Position numbers and translations under genes: made by a program. From the NCBI GenBank assembly GCA_003230945.1, contig QIHK01000033.1, forward strand, positions 1-23,106: a stretch of DNA of 23,106 nt, given 5' to 3'. Below the pieces are notes generated by a model that saw nothing but the letters and a program-made list of their open reading frames with translations, was not told the DNA's origin and ran no database searches. Of the stretch, positions 1 through 7,442 are shown piece after piece. The stretch is from Candidatus Kaiserbacteria bacterium. Its GTDB lineage: Bacteria; Patescibacteriota; Minisyncoccia; Phycocordibacterales; Phycocordibacteraceae. Each line of letters begins with the position of its first letter. Position 1 is the stretch's first letter.

Positions 1-594
1 TAATGGAGGTAACGCGACAAGTGCTGTTGCTGTTGCTATTTCTTTTCGCACTTGTACTTTTTTCTGTTGCTGGTATGTCGAGACTGAGGAAAATGCTACC
101 TCTGTATTCAGAGGTATATCTCCGAAAGCTGATCTAAATCCTGAAGCTGTCTCTTGGCTTAATGCACCCACTTGGAGTGTTAATACTGTTAATGCCGAGG
201 AATTTGCTGCAAACGAGGCAGAAGTCATAATAATGACAGCAACGAAAAATGCAAAAACATGCGGATGCCACCAACCAGTGGCTCTCACAACTTTATTATC
301 ATTTGAGAAAGTGATGAATCTATAGTTGGCATCAAAATGAGGTGCGGTAGCATAAGAAAATACGGATGATATTTCGACATGCGGTGCGTGCGAAGTACGA
401 ACAGTTTTTCCCTCAGAGTGAAGTGCTAGAAATTTTAAAAAAGAGTTTCTATCAATCAACCAATTATGTTTCGAACGAATACCAGTAATTTTTTTAGATT
501 GAATTAAGTGCGTAAGATAATCAACCGTATATCCAGAGTGCTTAGTTGCATCCTTCATGGTAAGAAAATATTTTTGTGAGGTAAATTGATCCAT
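1..594 (-). CDS. Membrane-anchored helix-turn-helix protein, partial at the left edge
   Basis: The reading frame is open from an ATG at 594 through base 1 (198 codons), so the C-terminus lies outside the window. Residues about 8-55 look like an excisionase/MerR-type winged helix-turn-helix and align by eye with residues 10-56 of the protein at 967-1809: KY-(F/I)-x-T near the start, then A-T/A-K, S/TGY, a DY pair, and a W-(L/Y)-(I/V) strand. A single hydrophobic segment lies at about 112-130 (FAFFVAVIIMTSASFAA), followed by a non-cytoplasmic region of unknown fold. The expected topology is DNA-binding head inside and tail outside. No Shine-Dalgarno site is seen. An internal ATG at codon 13 is less likely as the start because it would cut into the HTH. 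The function is not known; a membrane-tethered regulator is an inference. Confidence 0.75.
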   Translation of the reverse strand, partial: MDQFTSQKYFLTMKDATKHSGYTVDYLTHLIQSKKITGIRSKHNWLIDRNSFLKFLALHSEGKTVRTSHAPHVEISSVFSYATAPHFDANYRFITFSNDNKVVRATGWWHPHVFAFFVAVIIMTSASFAANSSALTVLTLQVGALSQETASGFRSAFGDIPLNTEVAFSSVSTYQQQKKVQVRKEIATATALVALPPL

Positions 595-653
595 GTCAAA
601 TAGTCTTAATTACCTTTAGTTTATGCGATTATTTCGGAAAAGTGAGACGTTCA

Positions 654-662
654 TGTGGATAA
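654..662 (-). promoter_or_regulatory. Candidate DnaA box (TTATCCACA)
   Basis: The plus strand reads TGTGGATAA, whose complement is the consensus DnaA-box 9-mer. It sits 60 bases upstream of the left-edge HTH gene in AT-rich non-coding DNA. One other perfect copy in the window is at 7413-7421, also intergenic. No dnaA or dnaN gene is nearby, and a single 9-mer can occur by chance. Confidence 0.3.
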
Positions 663-760
663 GATTCAAAATAATATAAAAATACTGATTATGCATCAAA
701 ATATAGATTGCAAAAATATCTATTATTTTAGTTTAAAACGACTTTGTAGATAGTTCTAAG

Positions 761-865
761 ATGAAATCGAATAAAGATATCCGCGATAACACGGATAAAT
801 TATTAGCAAAACAAACAGCAGAAAAAACTAAAAGAGATCAAATAAGCGATCTCAGAAATTTATAA
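761..865 (+). CDS. Possible small ORF, 34 residues
   Basis: An ATG at 761 opens a 34-codon frame ending in TAA at 863-865. The peptide is highly charged (K, R, D, rich in Q and N) and would be largely helical, with amphipathic spacing around DKLLAKQTAEK and RDQISDLRNL. This looks more protein-like than random AT-rich sequence. There is no clear Shine-Dalgarno site or strong promoter, and I recognise no family. It is the only plus-strand candidate in the left 12 kb. It may be a chance ORF. Confidence 0.25.
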   Translation: MKSNKDIRDNTDKLLAKQTAEKTKRDQISDLRNL

Positions 866-930
866 TAAAACTTAGTAGCTATATCGTATATTTAATCACT
901 CAAATTATTTAAAATTCTATTTATAATCAA

Positions 931-946
931 TCTTGTCTTAACAAGA
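931..946. terminator. Weak hairpin downstream of the second HTH gene
   Basis: TCTTGT and ACAAGA pair perfectly around a 4-base loop, about 20 bases past the stop of the HTH gene ending at 967. On the minus strand it is followed by TTGATTATAAAT, a broken T tract. The stem is short and low in GC, so terminator function is uncertain. Confidence 0.25.
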
Positions 947-966
947 CGTGATAATCTTATTACATA

Positions 967-1809
967 CTATTTATTATAGATACTTATACCCGTAATAAAG
1001 GTAGCTGGTTTAAACGAGACCATATATGTATCTGTATACCCACTAGCAATGATGGCGAAAGAGGTTGTTGCAAGTGCAATTAGTATTAACAAACCAACAA
1101 ATGACCTTACTAGAAATCCTCCTTTCCGTCTCTCTACGCTTACTGGATTAGTTGGTAGCTCTTCTTCTTGTGTATAAGCGATATTTTTTTCAACTTCTAT
1201 TGAAGAATCCGGTACTTTCTCCTCTTCTCTGTGTATTGGCTCTTCATTCTCATGAAATACATGAAGAGGTACTGATTCTTTCTCTTCGCTAGAAGACTCA
1301 ATATCAGTAGTAGGTACTTTGGTAATTTTTATTTCTGTAGGCATCTCATGATTAACCTCTTTCTCGCTAGTTTTTATATTGGAGAACCATTCGTCCCATC
1401 CTTTTTGTAAAGAAGAGGCTAAAGCAGGATTTTCAGACTGCTCCAGTTGATTCTTATCTGTGGGTTTGATTGGATCTTTAGGACTGTCTAGAACCTCTTT
1501 AGGGCGGTGCACTTGAGGAAGTTGTTCTGCTTCCACTGCCTCGTATCGAGGAGCATCCCATGTGGAAGAAATTGAGGTAGTTTTATATTTTTTTTCCTCT
1601 TCTGCAGAGATTTCCTTTTCATTTTTTAAAGAACCGAAACGATGATCTCGTATTGCTGACTCTTGCACATACCAACTTCTGCCGACTTGTCGTGCTGGTA
1701 CCCGTCCTTCACGGCATAATTGACCGACATAGTCCTTGGCATAGCCGGTAACTTTAGCGGCTAGTTTTGTCGAGATATATTTTTTATCATCAAAAGTAAG
1801 TTCATCCAT
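967..1809 (-). CDS. Membrane-anchored helix-turn-helix protein
   Basis: This 280-residue protein has an excisionase/MerR-like HTH at about residues 10-56, with YISTKLAAKVTGYAKDY followed by the QVGRSWYV strand. A long acidic, low-complexity linker rich in E, S, P and K runs from about 60 to 228. A basic patch ERRKGG precedes a single transmembrane helix at about 232-256, and a tail of about 24 residues follows. The positive-inside rule puts the HTH in the cytoplasm and the tail outside. It is a paralogue of the left-edge gene. The ATG at 1809 is supported by a good promoter only 7 bases upstream (1817-1844). It could be a membrane-tethered transcription factor, or a structural protein that reuses the HTH fold. 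Such HTH-TM proteins are common in Parcubacteria genomes, but I know of no assigned role. Confidence 0.85.
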   Translation of the reverse strand: MDELTFDDKKYISTKLAAKVTGYAKDYVGQLCREGRVPARQVGRSWYVQESAIRDHRFGSLKNEKEISAEEEKKYKTTSISSTWDAPRYEAVEAEQLPQVHRPKEVLDSPKDPIKPTDKNQLEQSENPALASSLQKGWDEWFSNIKTSEKEVNHEMPTEIKITKVPTTDIESSSEEKESVPLHVFHENEEPIHREEEKVPDSSIEVEKNIAYTQEEELPTNPVSVERRKGGFLVRSFVGLLILIALATTSFAIIASGYTDTYMVSFKPATFITGISIYNK

Positions 1810-1816
1810 AACGCTT

Positions 1817-1844
1817 AGTATAGCTATTTCTCGGCTTGTGTAAA
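1817..1844 (-). promoter_or_regulatory. Sigma-70-type promoter of the HTH gene, leaderless
   Basis: On the minus strand, TTTACA (1839-1844), a 16-bp spacer, then TATACT (1817-1822). Only 7 bases separate the -10 hexamer from the ATG at 1809, so transcription should begin at or beside the start codon, giving a leaderless mRNA. Confidence 0.6.
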
Positions 1845-1914
1845 AGAGTCTATATTCACAGTCTTATTATTCGATTGGAATGTCTTTTTCCAAGGTGACA
1901 CCTTGTGACTTGTT

Positions 1915-3345
1915 CTAGGAAATTTCTTTAATGAATAGTTCCCGTAGTTGTTGTGGATTCCCTGCTCCGTGACTCTCTTTCATAGCCTTTCCTAGAAGAA
2001 ACTGAAGTGCCGCTTCTTTGCCAGAACGATATTCTGCAACAGCTTTTGGTTCTGCTGCAATGACGGTAGCAATCGTCTTTTCAAGCGCTACTGGATCACT
2101 TACCTGAATCAGTCCGTGTTTCTTTGCAAGGGTCTCAGGATCACCCCCCTCTTCAACGAGAAGCGCCAAGGTATCTTTTGCTCCGCGGGAAGATAAATCT
2201 CCTTTTGTAATCATGCGCATAAGCTCAACAAAAGCATTTGCATCAAGTGCTGTAAATTCTTCAGAACCTTTTTTTGCATATATTCCAGCGAGATCAGTAA
2301 CAATATAGTTCACGGCAAGGCGAATGAGTGCAACATCGGAAAGAATTTTAGTAACCGCATCGAAGAAAATTACTCTATCCGCATCTGCAGAAATATATAT
2401 AGCATCAACATCTTTGATGCCATATTCCTTTATGTAGCGCGCACGTCGTTCCCAAGGCAACTCTGGCAATGAGGCAACAAGTACCTCAGGTGCAAATTCT
2501 GGAATTTCAGAAAGTATAAGTTTTGGTAAATCTGGATCCGGAAAATAACGATAGTCGGCGCTTCCCTCTTTGAGACGCTGAGAAAATGTTTCCTGTCGAC
2601 CTTCATGCCAACCGCGGGTCTCCTGCACGACACTTCCACCACTTTCGATAAGTGCTTCCTGGCGTTTTGCCTCATAGGCAATAGCACGTTCAACCGAACG
2701 AAATGAATTTAGATTCTTTACTTCAACTTTTGTACCAAAAGAGTCAGTTTTTGAAATAGAGATATTCGCTTCAATACGCATCTCGCCTTTTTCGAGATTT
2801 GCTTTGCTCACACCAAGCGTACGCAAAAGAAGTTGTAATTCACGCGCAAATTTTCCTGCAGTCTCTGCATCATGGATAACTGGTTCTGTAACTAATTCCA
2901 TAAGTGGAATACCAGCACGATTAAAATCAAGAAGACTCCTCCCTTCTGTGTCATCCTTGCCAGGAGACTGGTGAGTTGAACGAGCAGTATCTTCCTCAAG
3001 GTGTACCCGAGTTATATCGATATCTGCAAGTGAACCTCCTGAAACAAGCGGATATGCATACTGACTTATTTGGTATCCTTTTGGAATATCTGGATAAAAA
3101 TAACTTTTACGATCAAACTCACTATAGTCAGCAAGTGTGCCTCCAAGAGCAACCCCGACGCGTAACACATGCTTTACTGCTTCACGATTTATAAAGGGGA
3201 GCGTGCCCGGATGGGCAAGACACACCGGACATATATTTGTATTTGGTGGGGCCTCATCTAGATTATTAGCAGAGTTACAGAACATTTTTGTCTGTGTTGA
3301 AAGCTCGGCATGAATCTCAAGTCCAATAGTTGGGCGGTATGTCAT
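1915..3345 (-). CDS. gatB: Aspartyl/glutamyl-tRNA(Asn/Gln) amidotransferase subunit B
   Basis: GatB is the kinase-like subunit of GatCAB. It phosphorylates and then amidates Glu-tRNA(Gln) or Asp-tRNA(Asn), in organisms lacking GlnRS or AsnRS. The 476 residues match the family's usual length. Visible hallmarks are IGLEIHAELSTQTKMFC (7-23), NICPVC (37-42), YFYPDIPKGYQISQY, LDFNRAGIPLMELVTEP, KVEVKNLNSFRSVERA and a GSADYRYFPDPDLP block. The GatB/YqeY tail domain occupies roughly the last 150 residues. Cys23, Cys39 and Cys42 are kept, but the family's frequent C-x-C at 23-25 is C-N-S here, so a four-cysteine zinc site would lack one ligand. It lies 57 bases after obg and may be co-transcribed. 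gatA and gatC are not in the window. Confidence 0.97.
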   Translation of the reverse strand: MTYRPTIGLEIHAELSTQTKMFCNSANNLDEAPPNTNICPVCLAHPGTLPFINREAVKHVLRVGVALGGTLADYSEFDRKSYFYPDIPKGYQISQYAYPLVSGGSLADIDITRVHLEEDTARSTHQSPGKDDTEGRSLLDFNRAGIPLMELVTEPVIHDAETAGKFARELQLLLRTLGVSKANLEKGEMRIEANISISKTDSFGTKVEVKNLNSFRSVERAIAYEAKRQEALIESGGSVVQETRGWHEGRQETFSQRLKEGSADYRYFPDPDLPKLILSEIPEFAPEVLVASLPELPWERRARYIKEYGIKDVDAIYISADADRVIFFDAVTKILSDVALIRLAVNYIVTDLAGIYAKKGSEEFTALDANAFVELMRMITKGDLSSRGAKDTLALLVEEGGDPETLAKKHGLIQVSDPVALEKTIATVIAAEPKAVAEYRSGKEAALQFLLGKAMKESHGAGNPQQLRELFIKEIS

Positions 3346-3402
3346 ATAATCACTATCTAGCTTATAACAGAGCGTGGCTTGTGTGAAGTGTCCAACATCA
3401 GA

Positions 3403-4380
3403 CTAAGAAATTTTTGAGAGAAGTTGAGTAAGGCGATCAGAAAAAGTCTTAAGCAGAACGGAGTCTTGAATACTCACTTCAAACACTTCTCTTTCCGTCT
3501 CACGTATAAGTAGCTCTTTTAGAGATTCCCTCTCTTGAGGAGACACAAGATCAACTTTTGATAAAACGATAATTTCTTTTTTCTTTGAAAGTTTTTGCCC
3601 GAACGTCTCAAGTTCATTCCTCACTTTCCTATAGGCGCCAATAGGGTCGTCTTGGTCAGCCGAAACGAGATGCAATAAAATACCAGTTCGTTCTACATGT
3701 TTAAGAAATTTAATACCAAGACCACGTCCACTTGAAGCTCCTTCAATAAGGCCAGGGATATCCGCGATAATCCGCCCATAAAAATTACCAAGGGACGGTT
3801 CCAGTGTTGTGAATGGATAAGCCCCTACCTTGGATTTCGATCGTGTTATAGCGTTCAAAAGTGATGACTTCCCTGCATTAGGAAGGCCAACAAATCCAGC
3901 GTCAGCAATGAGCTTAAGTGAAAAGCGGATATCTCCACCTCGGGAAGGTTTACCATCGGTTTGCTGAAATGGATTTTGATTCGTAGAACTTTTAAATCGA
4001 GCATTTCCTTTGCCACCCATACCGCCTCTAAACAAAACAATTTTTTGCTCTGCATTGGTAATCTCATACTCTTCATCACTATCAAGTACCGTAATAATCG
4101 TACCAAACGGCACTTTAAGAACCACACTGGCACCATTTAAGCCTGTCTGTAACTCATTACGTCCATTCTCACCATCTTCAGCATGGAACTTTTTTTCGTA
4201 TCTAAAATTAGCAAGAGCTGCAAGATCATGTACTCCTTGAAGAAGAACATCCCCACCTCTACCTCCGTCGCCACCAGAAGGCCCTGCATGCGCTTTTTCC
4301 TTGGTATGTAGCCAGCGCACTACACCATCTCCGCCTTTACCGGAGAATACAGAAACTACCGCTTCGTCTACAAATGCCAT
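3403..4380 (-). CDS. obg: GTPase Obg, short form without the C-terminal domain
   Basis: Obg is a ribosome-associated GTPase acting in large-subunit maturation. Residues 1-157 form the glycine-rich Obg fold (SGKGGDG at 13-19, GPSGGDGGRGGD at 33-44). The G domain follows: G1 GLPNAGKS at 165-172, G2 PFTT at 189-192, G3 DIPG at 207-210, G4 as SKVD at 274-277, and G5 around VSIQD at 302-306. The usual G4 is NKxD, so the asparagine is replaced by serine. The 325 residues end right after the G domain, so the variable C-terminal OCT domain found in many Obg proteins is absent, as in some other short Obg proteins. It lies 56 bases downstream of secA. Confidence 0.96.
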   Translation of the reverse strand: MAFVDEAVVSVFSGKGGDGVVRWLHTKEKAHAGPSGGDGGRGGDVLLQGVHDLAALANFRYEKKFHAEDGENGRNELQTGLNGASVVLKVPFGTIITVLDSDEEYEITNAEQKIVLFRGGMGGKGNARFKSSTNQNPFQQTDGKPSRGGDIRFSLKLIADAGFVGLPNAGKSSLLNAITRSKSKVGAYPFTTLEPSLGNFYGRIIADIPGLIEGASSGRGLGIKFLKHVERTGILLHLVSADQDDPIGAYRKVRNELETFGQKLSKKKEIIVLSKVDLVSPQERESLKELLIRETEREVFEVSIQDSVLLKTFSDRLTQLLSKIS

Positions 4381-4436
4381 ATGTCACTACACACTACCAA
4401 AGACAACGTAAAAAGTCTCTATTTTGTAGAATATTC

Positions 4437-6959
4437 CTATATATCGTCTACAATCTCCCAGCCCTGTGTGAGTAAAGGCTCCGCCTTTTTATATTTAATA
4501 GTTTGTGTACTTCCTCCTTTTTTAATTAAGACTACGTCATTACGTCCATGTGTTTCACCTTTTTCGATAGGTGCTTGGGTACTTCCTTCTTCTGCTCCGG
4601 CTGCGTGAAGCTGAGCGCGTACTTTTTCTTCTTCAGCACGTATACGCTCTTCATCAGTTGGCATTATAGTTTGAATATTTTTAGCGACGGCTTGTGCAAT
4701 GTCCGCTTCAAGATCACGAAATCGTATAAGACCTTCACGACGGTATTCAATAAGTGGATCACGTTGGCCGTAGGCACGGAGCGATACAGAACGACGTAAA
4801 TGATCCATAGTCTCAAGATGTTCGAGCCAAAAAAGATCAAAGATAGAGAGTAGTAAACGACGCAAAAGTGGTACAAACTGTTCACCAAATTCAGCTTTCT
4901 TCGCCTCAAATGCTTCTTGTGCTGCGGTATCACCCTCAATAAAACCATGTACCATTTCTTCTATTTGTTCATCAGAGCCTGTGAGAGCGGCGCGACGACG
5001 CGAATAAACAGCAATACGCTGAGTATTCATAACGTCATCATAAGACAGCACTTGTTTGCGTGAATCAAAATTGAATCCTTCGATACGCCCCTGCGCTGAT
5101 TCCAAAGAGCGCGTTATCATAGAGCTCTCAATAGGTTCATCCTCTTTAAGTCCAAATCGTCCCATCACTTTCTTCAAAGTTTCTGAAGCAAAAACTCGCA
5201 TGAGTTTGTCTTCAAGTGAGACATAGAAACGTGTCTCACCAAGATCACCCTGACGACCAGAACGTCCACGCAACTGGTCATCAATACGCCGTGCATCATG
5301 ACGCTCGGTACCAATAACGGAAAGACCACCATTCTCAATGACTGTGGCACGGTGCTCCTTTGTAGCATTGGCTCCACCAAGCTTAATATCAACACCTCGG
5401 CCGGCGAGATTCGTTGCCACTGTCACACGCCCAGGTATGCCGGCATTAGCTATAATTTCTCCCTCCTGTTCATGATTTTTCGCATTTAATACTTCATGCG
5501 GAACGCCAGCATCGCGTAAATAGTTACTTACAATTTCGTTATCTTCGATTGATACCGTACCAATAAGAACTGGTTGTCCTTTTTCATGTTTTTCTTTTAC
5601 ATCTCGCGCAACGGCACGATACTTCCCAGAAGCTGTCTGAAAAATAAGATCATCATAATCTTTACGTGCTATGGGTTTATTTGTTGGTATGACTACTACC
5701 TCTAACTTATATACGGTATAAAATTCTTCTTCAGAGGAGAGTGCCGTACCGGTCATGCCAGATAACTTTTTGTACATCCGGAAAAGATTCTGAAAAGTGA
5801 CGCTCGCATAAGTGCGCGTTTCTTCTTTTACCATAACTCCCTCTTTCGCTTCCATTGCTTGATGCAGACCTTCTGACCAACGACGACCAGGCTGTAGACG
5901 GCCAGTAAATTCATCAACAATAACAATCTCCCCATCTTTCACGACATATTCCTTATTTTTATGAAAAAGTGCTTTAGCGCGTACTGCTGTCTCAAGATGG
6001 TGTGCATATTTAATACCTCCCTCAGTATAAAGATTATCGAGACCAAGTGCCACTTCAGCTTTATGCATACCCGAATCGGTAATCTGAATTGCCTTCTGTT
6101 TTTCATCAATGGTGTAGTCCTCCTCTTCTGCGAGAGCATCAACAATAGTGGAGAACTGTTCATACAATCGCTCTGAATCTCCCGCTGGACCACTAATAAT
6201 GAGTGGTGTCCGTGCTTCGTCAATAAGAATAGAGTCTACTTCATCGATAACGGCAAAGTTAAAATCTCGTTGAACACTTTGTGAAGCATCGTATGCGGTG
6301 TTATCACGTAAATAATCAAAACCGATTTCATTATTAGTCGCATAAGTAATGTCCGCGGCATACGCCTCTTTTTTCGTCACTGGACGGAGATAATCATAAA
6401 AAACTTTAAATGAACCCTGTTCATCATGTTCTGTATCTTCCTCTTGCGTAACATGCGAAGGATCGTATTGATAGGCACCCACAGAAGTAACAATACCTAC
6501 GGAAAGTCCAAGAAAATCATATACTTGCCCCATCCAAGTACCGTCACGGCGTGCAAGGTAATCATTCACTGTAATTACCTGCACTCCTTTCCCGGAAAGA
6601 GCGTGGAAAACACTTGGAAGTGTCGCAACAAGTGTTTTTCCTTCACCAGTACGCATCTCGGCTATCCTTCCTTGTGCAAGTGCTAAGCCACCAATAATCT
6701 GCACATCAAAATGTCGTTGTTCGAGAGAACGGCGTGCTGCTTCACGTACGAGTGCAAAGACTAACGGAAGATCTTTCTCATCGGCCTCTCCCGCTTTATG
6801 TGCACAATCTTGTATCTCTTTAAAACGCGTTTTAATAGCTTCATCAGATAGTTTTTCAAGCTCATTTGAATGTGCGTTTACGGCTGTGACGATTGGAGCG
6901 GCAATTTTTAAGAAATCTGCCGACTGATTCTTAGTAAAAAATTTGGAGAGACTGAACAT
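4437..6959 (-). CDS. secA: Preprotein translocase ATPase SecA
   Basis: SecA drives export of preproteins through SecYEG using ATP. In the 840 residues are MRTGEGKT (Walker A, 102-109), VIDEVDSILIDEARTPL (DEAD-like, 237-253), GMTGTA (401-406), ATNLAGRGVDIKLGG (515-529) and QLRGRSGRQGD (562-572), followed by helical scaffold and wing regions. Compared with the usual family, about 25-30 extra residues lie at roughly 166-193, before the conserved block AYAADITYATNNEIGFDYLRDN. The C-terminal zinc motif (CxCxSG) that binds SecB or lipid is missing; the protein ends in QGWEIVDDI after a charged linker. An extended -10 promoter abuts the start (6968-6976). Confidence 0.97.
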   Translation of the reverse strand: MFSLSKFFTKNQSADFLKIAAPIVTAVNAHSNELEKLSDEAIKTRFKEIQDCAHKAGEADEKDLPLVFALVREAARRSLEQRHFDVQIIGGLALAQGRIAEMRTGEGKTLVATLPSVFHALSGKGVQVITVNDYLARRDGTWMGQVYDFLGLSVGIVTSVGAYQYDPSHVTQEEDTEHDEQGSFKVFYDYLRPVTKKEAYAADITYATNNEIGFDYLRDNTAYDASQSVQRDFNFAVIDEVDSILIDEARTPLIISGPAGDSERLYEQFSTIVDALAEEEDYTIDEKQKAIQITDSGMHKAEVALGLDNLYTEGGIKYAHHLETAVRAKALFHKNKEYVVKDGEIVIVDEFTGRLQPGRRWSEGLHQAMEAKEGVMVKEETRTYASVTFQNLFRMYKKLSGMTGTALSSEEEFYTVYKLEVVVIPTNKPIARKDYDDLIFQTASGKYRAVARDVKEKHEKGQPVLIGTVSIEDNEIVSNYLRDAGVPHEVLNAKNHEQEGEIIANAGIPGRVTVATNLAGRGVDIKLGGANATKEHRATVIENGGLSVIGTERHDARRIDDQLRGRSGRQGDLGETRFYVSLEDKLMRVFASETLKKVMGRFGLKEDEPIESSMITRSLESAQGRIEGFNFDSRKQVLSYDDVMNTQRIAVYSRRRAALTGSDEQIEEMVHGFIEGDTAAQEAFEAKKAEFGEQFVPLLRRLLLSIFDLFWLEHLETMDHLRRSVSLRAYGQRDPLIEYRREGLIRFRDLEADIAQAVAKNIQTIMPTDEERIRAEEEKVRAQLHAAGAEEGSTQAPIEKGETHGRNDVVLIKKGGSTQTIKYKKAEPLLTQGWEIVDDI

Positions 6960-6967
6960 TGGAATAG

Positions 6968-6976
6968 ACTATACCA
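6968..6976 (-). promoter_or_regulatory. secA: Extended -10 promoter of secA, probably leaderless
   Basis: The minus strand reads TGGTATAGT, an extended -10 element (TGn-TATAGT), with 8 bases between it and the secA ATG at 6959. There is no strong -35 at 17 bp; TTGCAA lies 14 bp upstream. Transcription would begin at or next to the start codon. Confidence 0.5.
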
Positions 6977-7035
6977 CGCAAATAGTTTTGCAACTAAAAC
7001 GGTATTTTATACTCTTTGTAAGTCCTCTCTAAAGA

Positions 7036-7063
7036 AAAACACTCTCCTTAAGGAGAGTGTTTT
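7036..7063 (-). terminator. Rho-independent terminator after the basic repeat protein
   Basis: A perfect 14-bp inverted repeat is centred between 7049 and 7050 (AAAACACTCTCCTT/AAGGAGAGTGTTTT). On the minus strand it continues into a TTTTTCTTT tract. It lies 15 bases past the stop of the basic repeat gene and upstream of the secA promoter, insulating the two. Confidence 0.85.
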
Positions 7064-7078
7064 ATCCAAACGTGTTGA

Positions 7079-7288
7079 TTAACGACGTCTTTTTGTTGTT
7101 CTACGCTTCACTGTTTTGCGCTTTGCCACTTTGCGCTTAACCGTTTTGCGTTTTGCAGTCTTACGTTTTGCTACTTTGCGTTTTACCGTTTTTCGCTTCA
7201 CTGTCTTACGTTTTGCTACTTTGCGTTTTACCGTTTTACGTTTTGCTACTTTGCGTTTTGCAGTCTTACGTACCTTTCTCTTTACCAT
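7079..7288 (-). CDS. Lysine/arginine-rich pentad-repeat protein, histone H1-like
   Basis: From the ATG at 7288 this is a 69-residue protein made almost entirely of K, R, T, V and A. After a ten-residue start come eleven pentads of the form KRK(V/T)(A/V), the last being KRRTT, and the tail KRRR. Roughly half of the residues are basic and none is acidic. This resembles the disordered tails of histone H1-like nucleoid proteins, so DNA or RNA binding is the natural inference; no folded domain is visible. A longer frame reaches a TTG at 7354, but its extra residues are unlike the rest and run through a palindrome, so I chose the ATG. It is monocistronic, ending at the terminator at 7036-7063. Codon choice within repeats varies a little, which argues against very recent expansion. 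Confidence 0.8.
   Translation of the reverse strand: MVKRKVRKTAKRKVAKRKTVKRKVAKRKTVKRKTVKRKVAKRKTAKRKTVKRKVAKRKTVKRRTTKRRR
7094..7258 (-). repeat. Eleven 15-bp coding tandem repeats
   Basis: This is an in-frame 15-bp periodicity encoding the KRKxx pentads, residues 11-65 of the basic protein. Units are near-identical with synonymous and V/T/A variation. Such arrays can gain or lose units by slippage. Confidence 0.85.
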
Positions 7289-7330
7289 GGTGATTACGTT
7301 TAGGTGAGGATTAATAAGTCGACCCGTCTG

Positions 7331-7399
7331 CGCGCAAAAGTTTTTGCATAACAAACGTTTCTATATGTATTATTGCGCGTGTAAAAACTTTTACACGCG
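7331..7399. promoter_or_regulatory. Two palindromes with a shared AAAAGTTTT-type core
   Basis: A perfect 11-bp inverted repeat with a 2-base centre spans 7376-7399 (CGCGTGTAAAA-AC-TTTTACACGCG). A smaller one, GCAAAA-GT-TTTTGC, spans 7334-7347. Their centres are 47 bp apart. Neither is followed by a T tract, so they look more like operators than terminators. They lie between murB and the basic repeat gene, 46 to 111 bases upstream of its ATG. Confidence 0.45.
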
Positions 7400-7412
7400 A
7401 AAATAAAATTTA

Positions 7413-7421
7413 TGTGGATAA
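7413..7421 (-). promoter_or_regulatory. Candidate DnaA box (TTATCCACA)
   Basis: TGTGGATAA on the plus strand is a perfect complement of the consensus DnaA box. It lies in the intergenic region between murB and the basic repeat gene, close to AT-rich palindromes. No replication gene is nearby, so titration, DnaA regulation or chance are all open. Confidence 0.3.
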
Positions 7422-7442
7422 CTTTTATAAAAAATAAAAACT

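Larger units (their letters stand above)
595..966. other. AT-rich 372-bp gap between the two HTH genes
   Basis: This stretch has no conserved gene that I recognise. It holds a perfect DnaA-box 9-mer at 654-662, a possible 34-codon ORF at 761-865, a 6-bp inverted repeat TATCCG/CGGATA (778-783 and 792-797), and a 6-bp hairpin at 931-946. The upstream region of the left-edge HTH gene must lie at its left end. Confidence 0.6.

Noticed and set aside
7094..7258. Tandem repeats as a possible CRISPR array or structural repeat
   Set aside because: The units are 15 bp with no spacers and encode in-frame KRKxx pentads, so this is a coding repeat.
7289..7354. Longer start (TTG at 7354) for the basic repeat protein
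   Set aside because: The extra 22 residues are unlike the rest and run through a palindrome; the ATG at 7288 gives a uniform protein.
654..7421. Replication origin from two consensus DnaA boxes
   Set aside because: Only two isolated 9-mers about 6.8 kb apart and no dnaA, dnaN or box cluster. Kept only as candidate sites.
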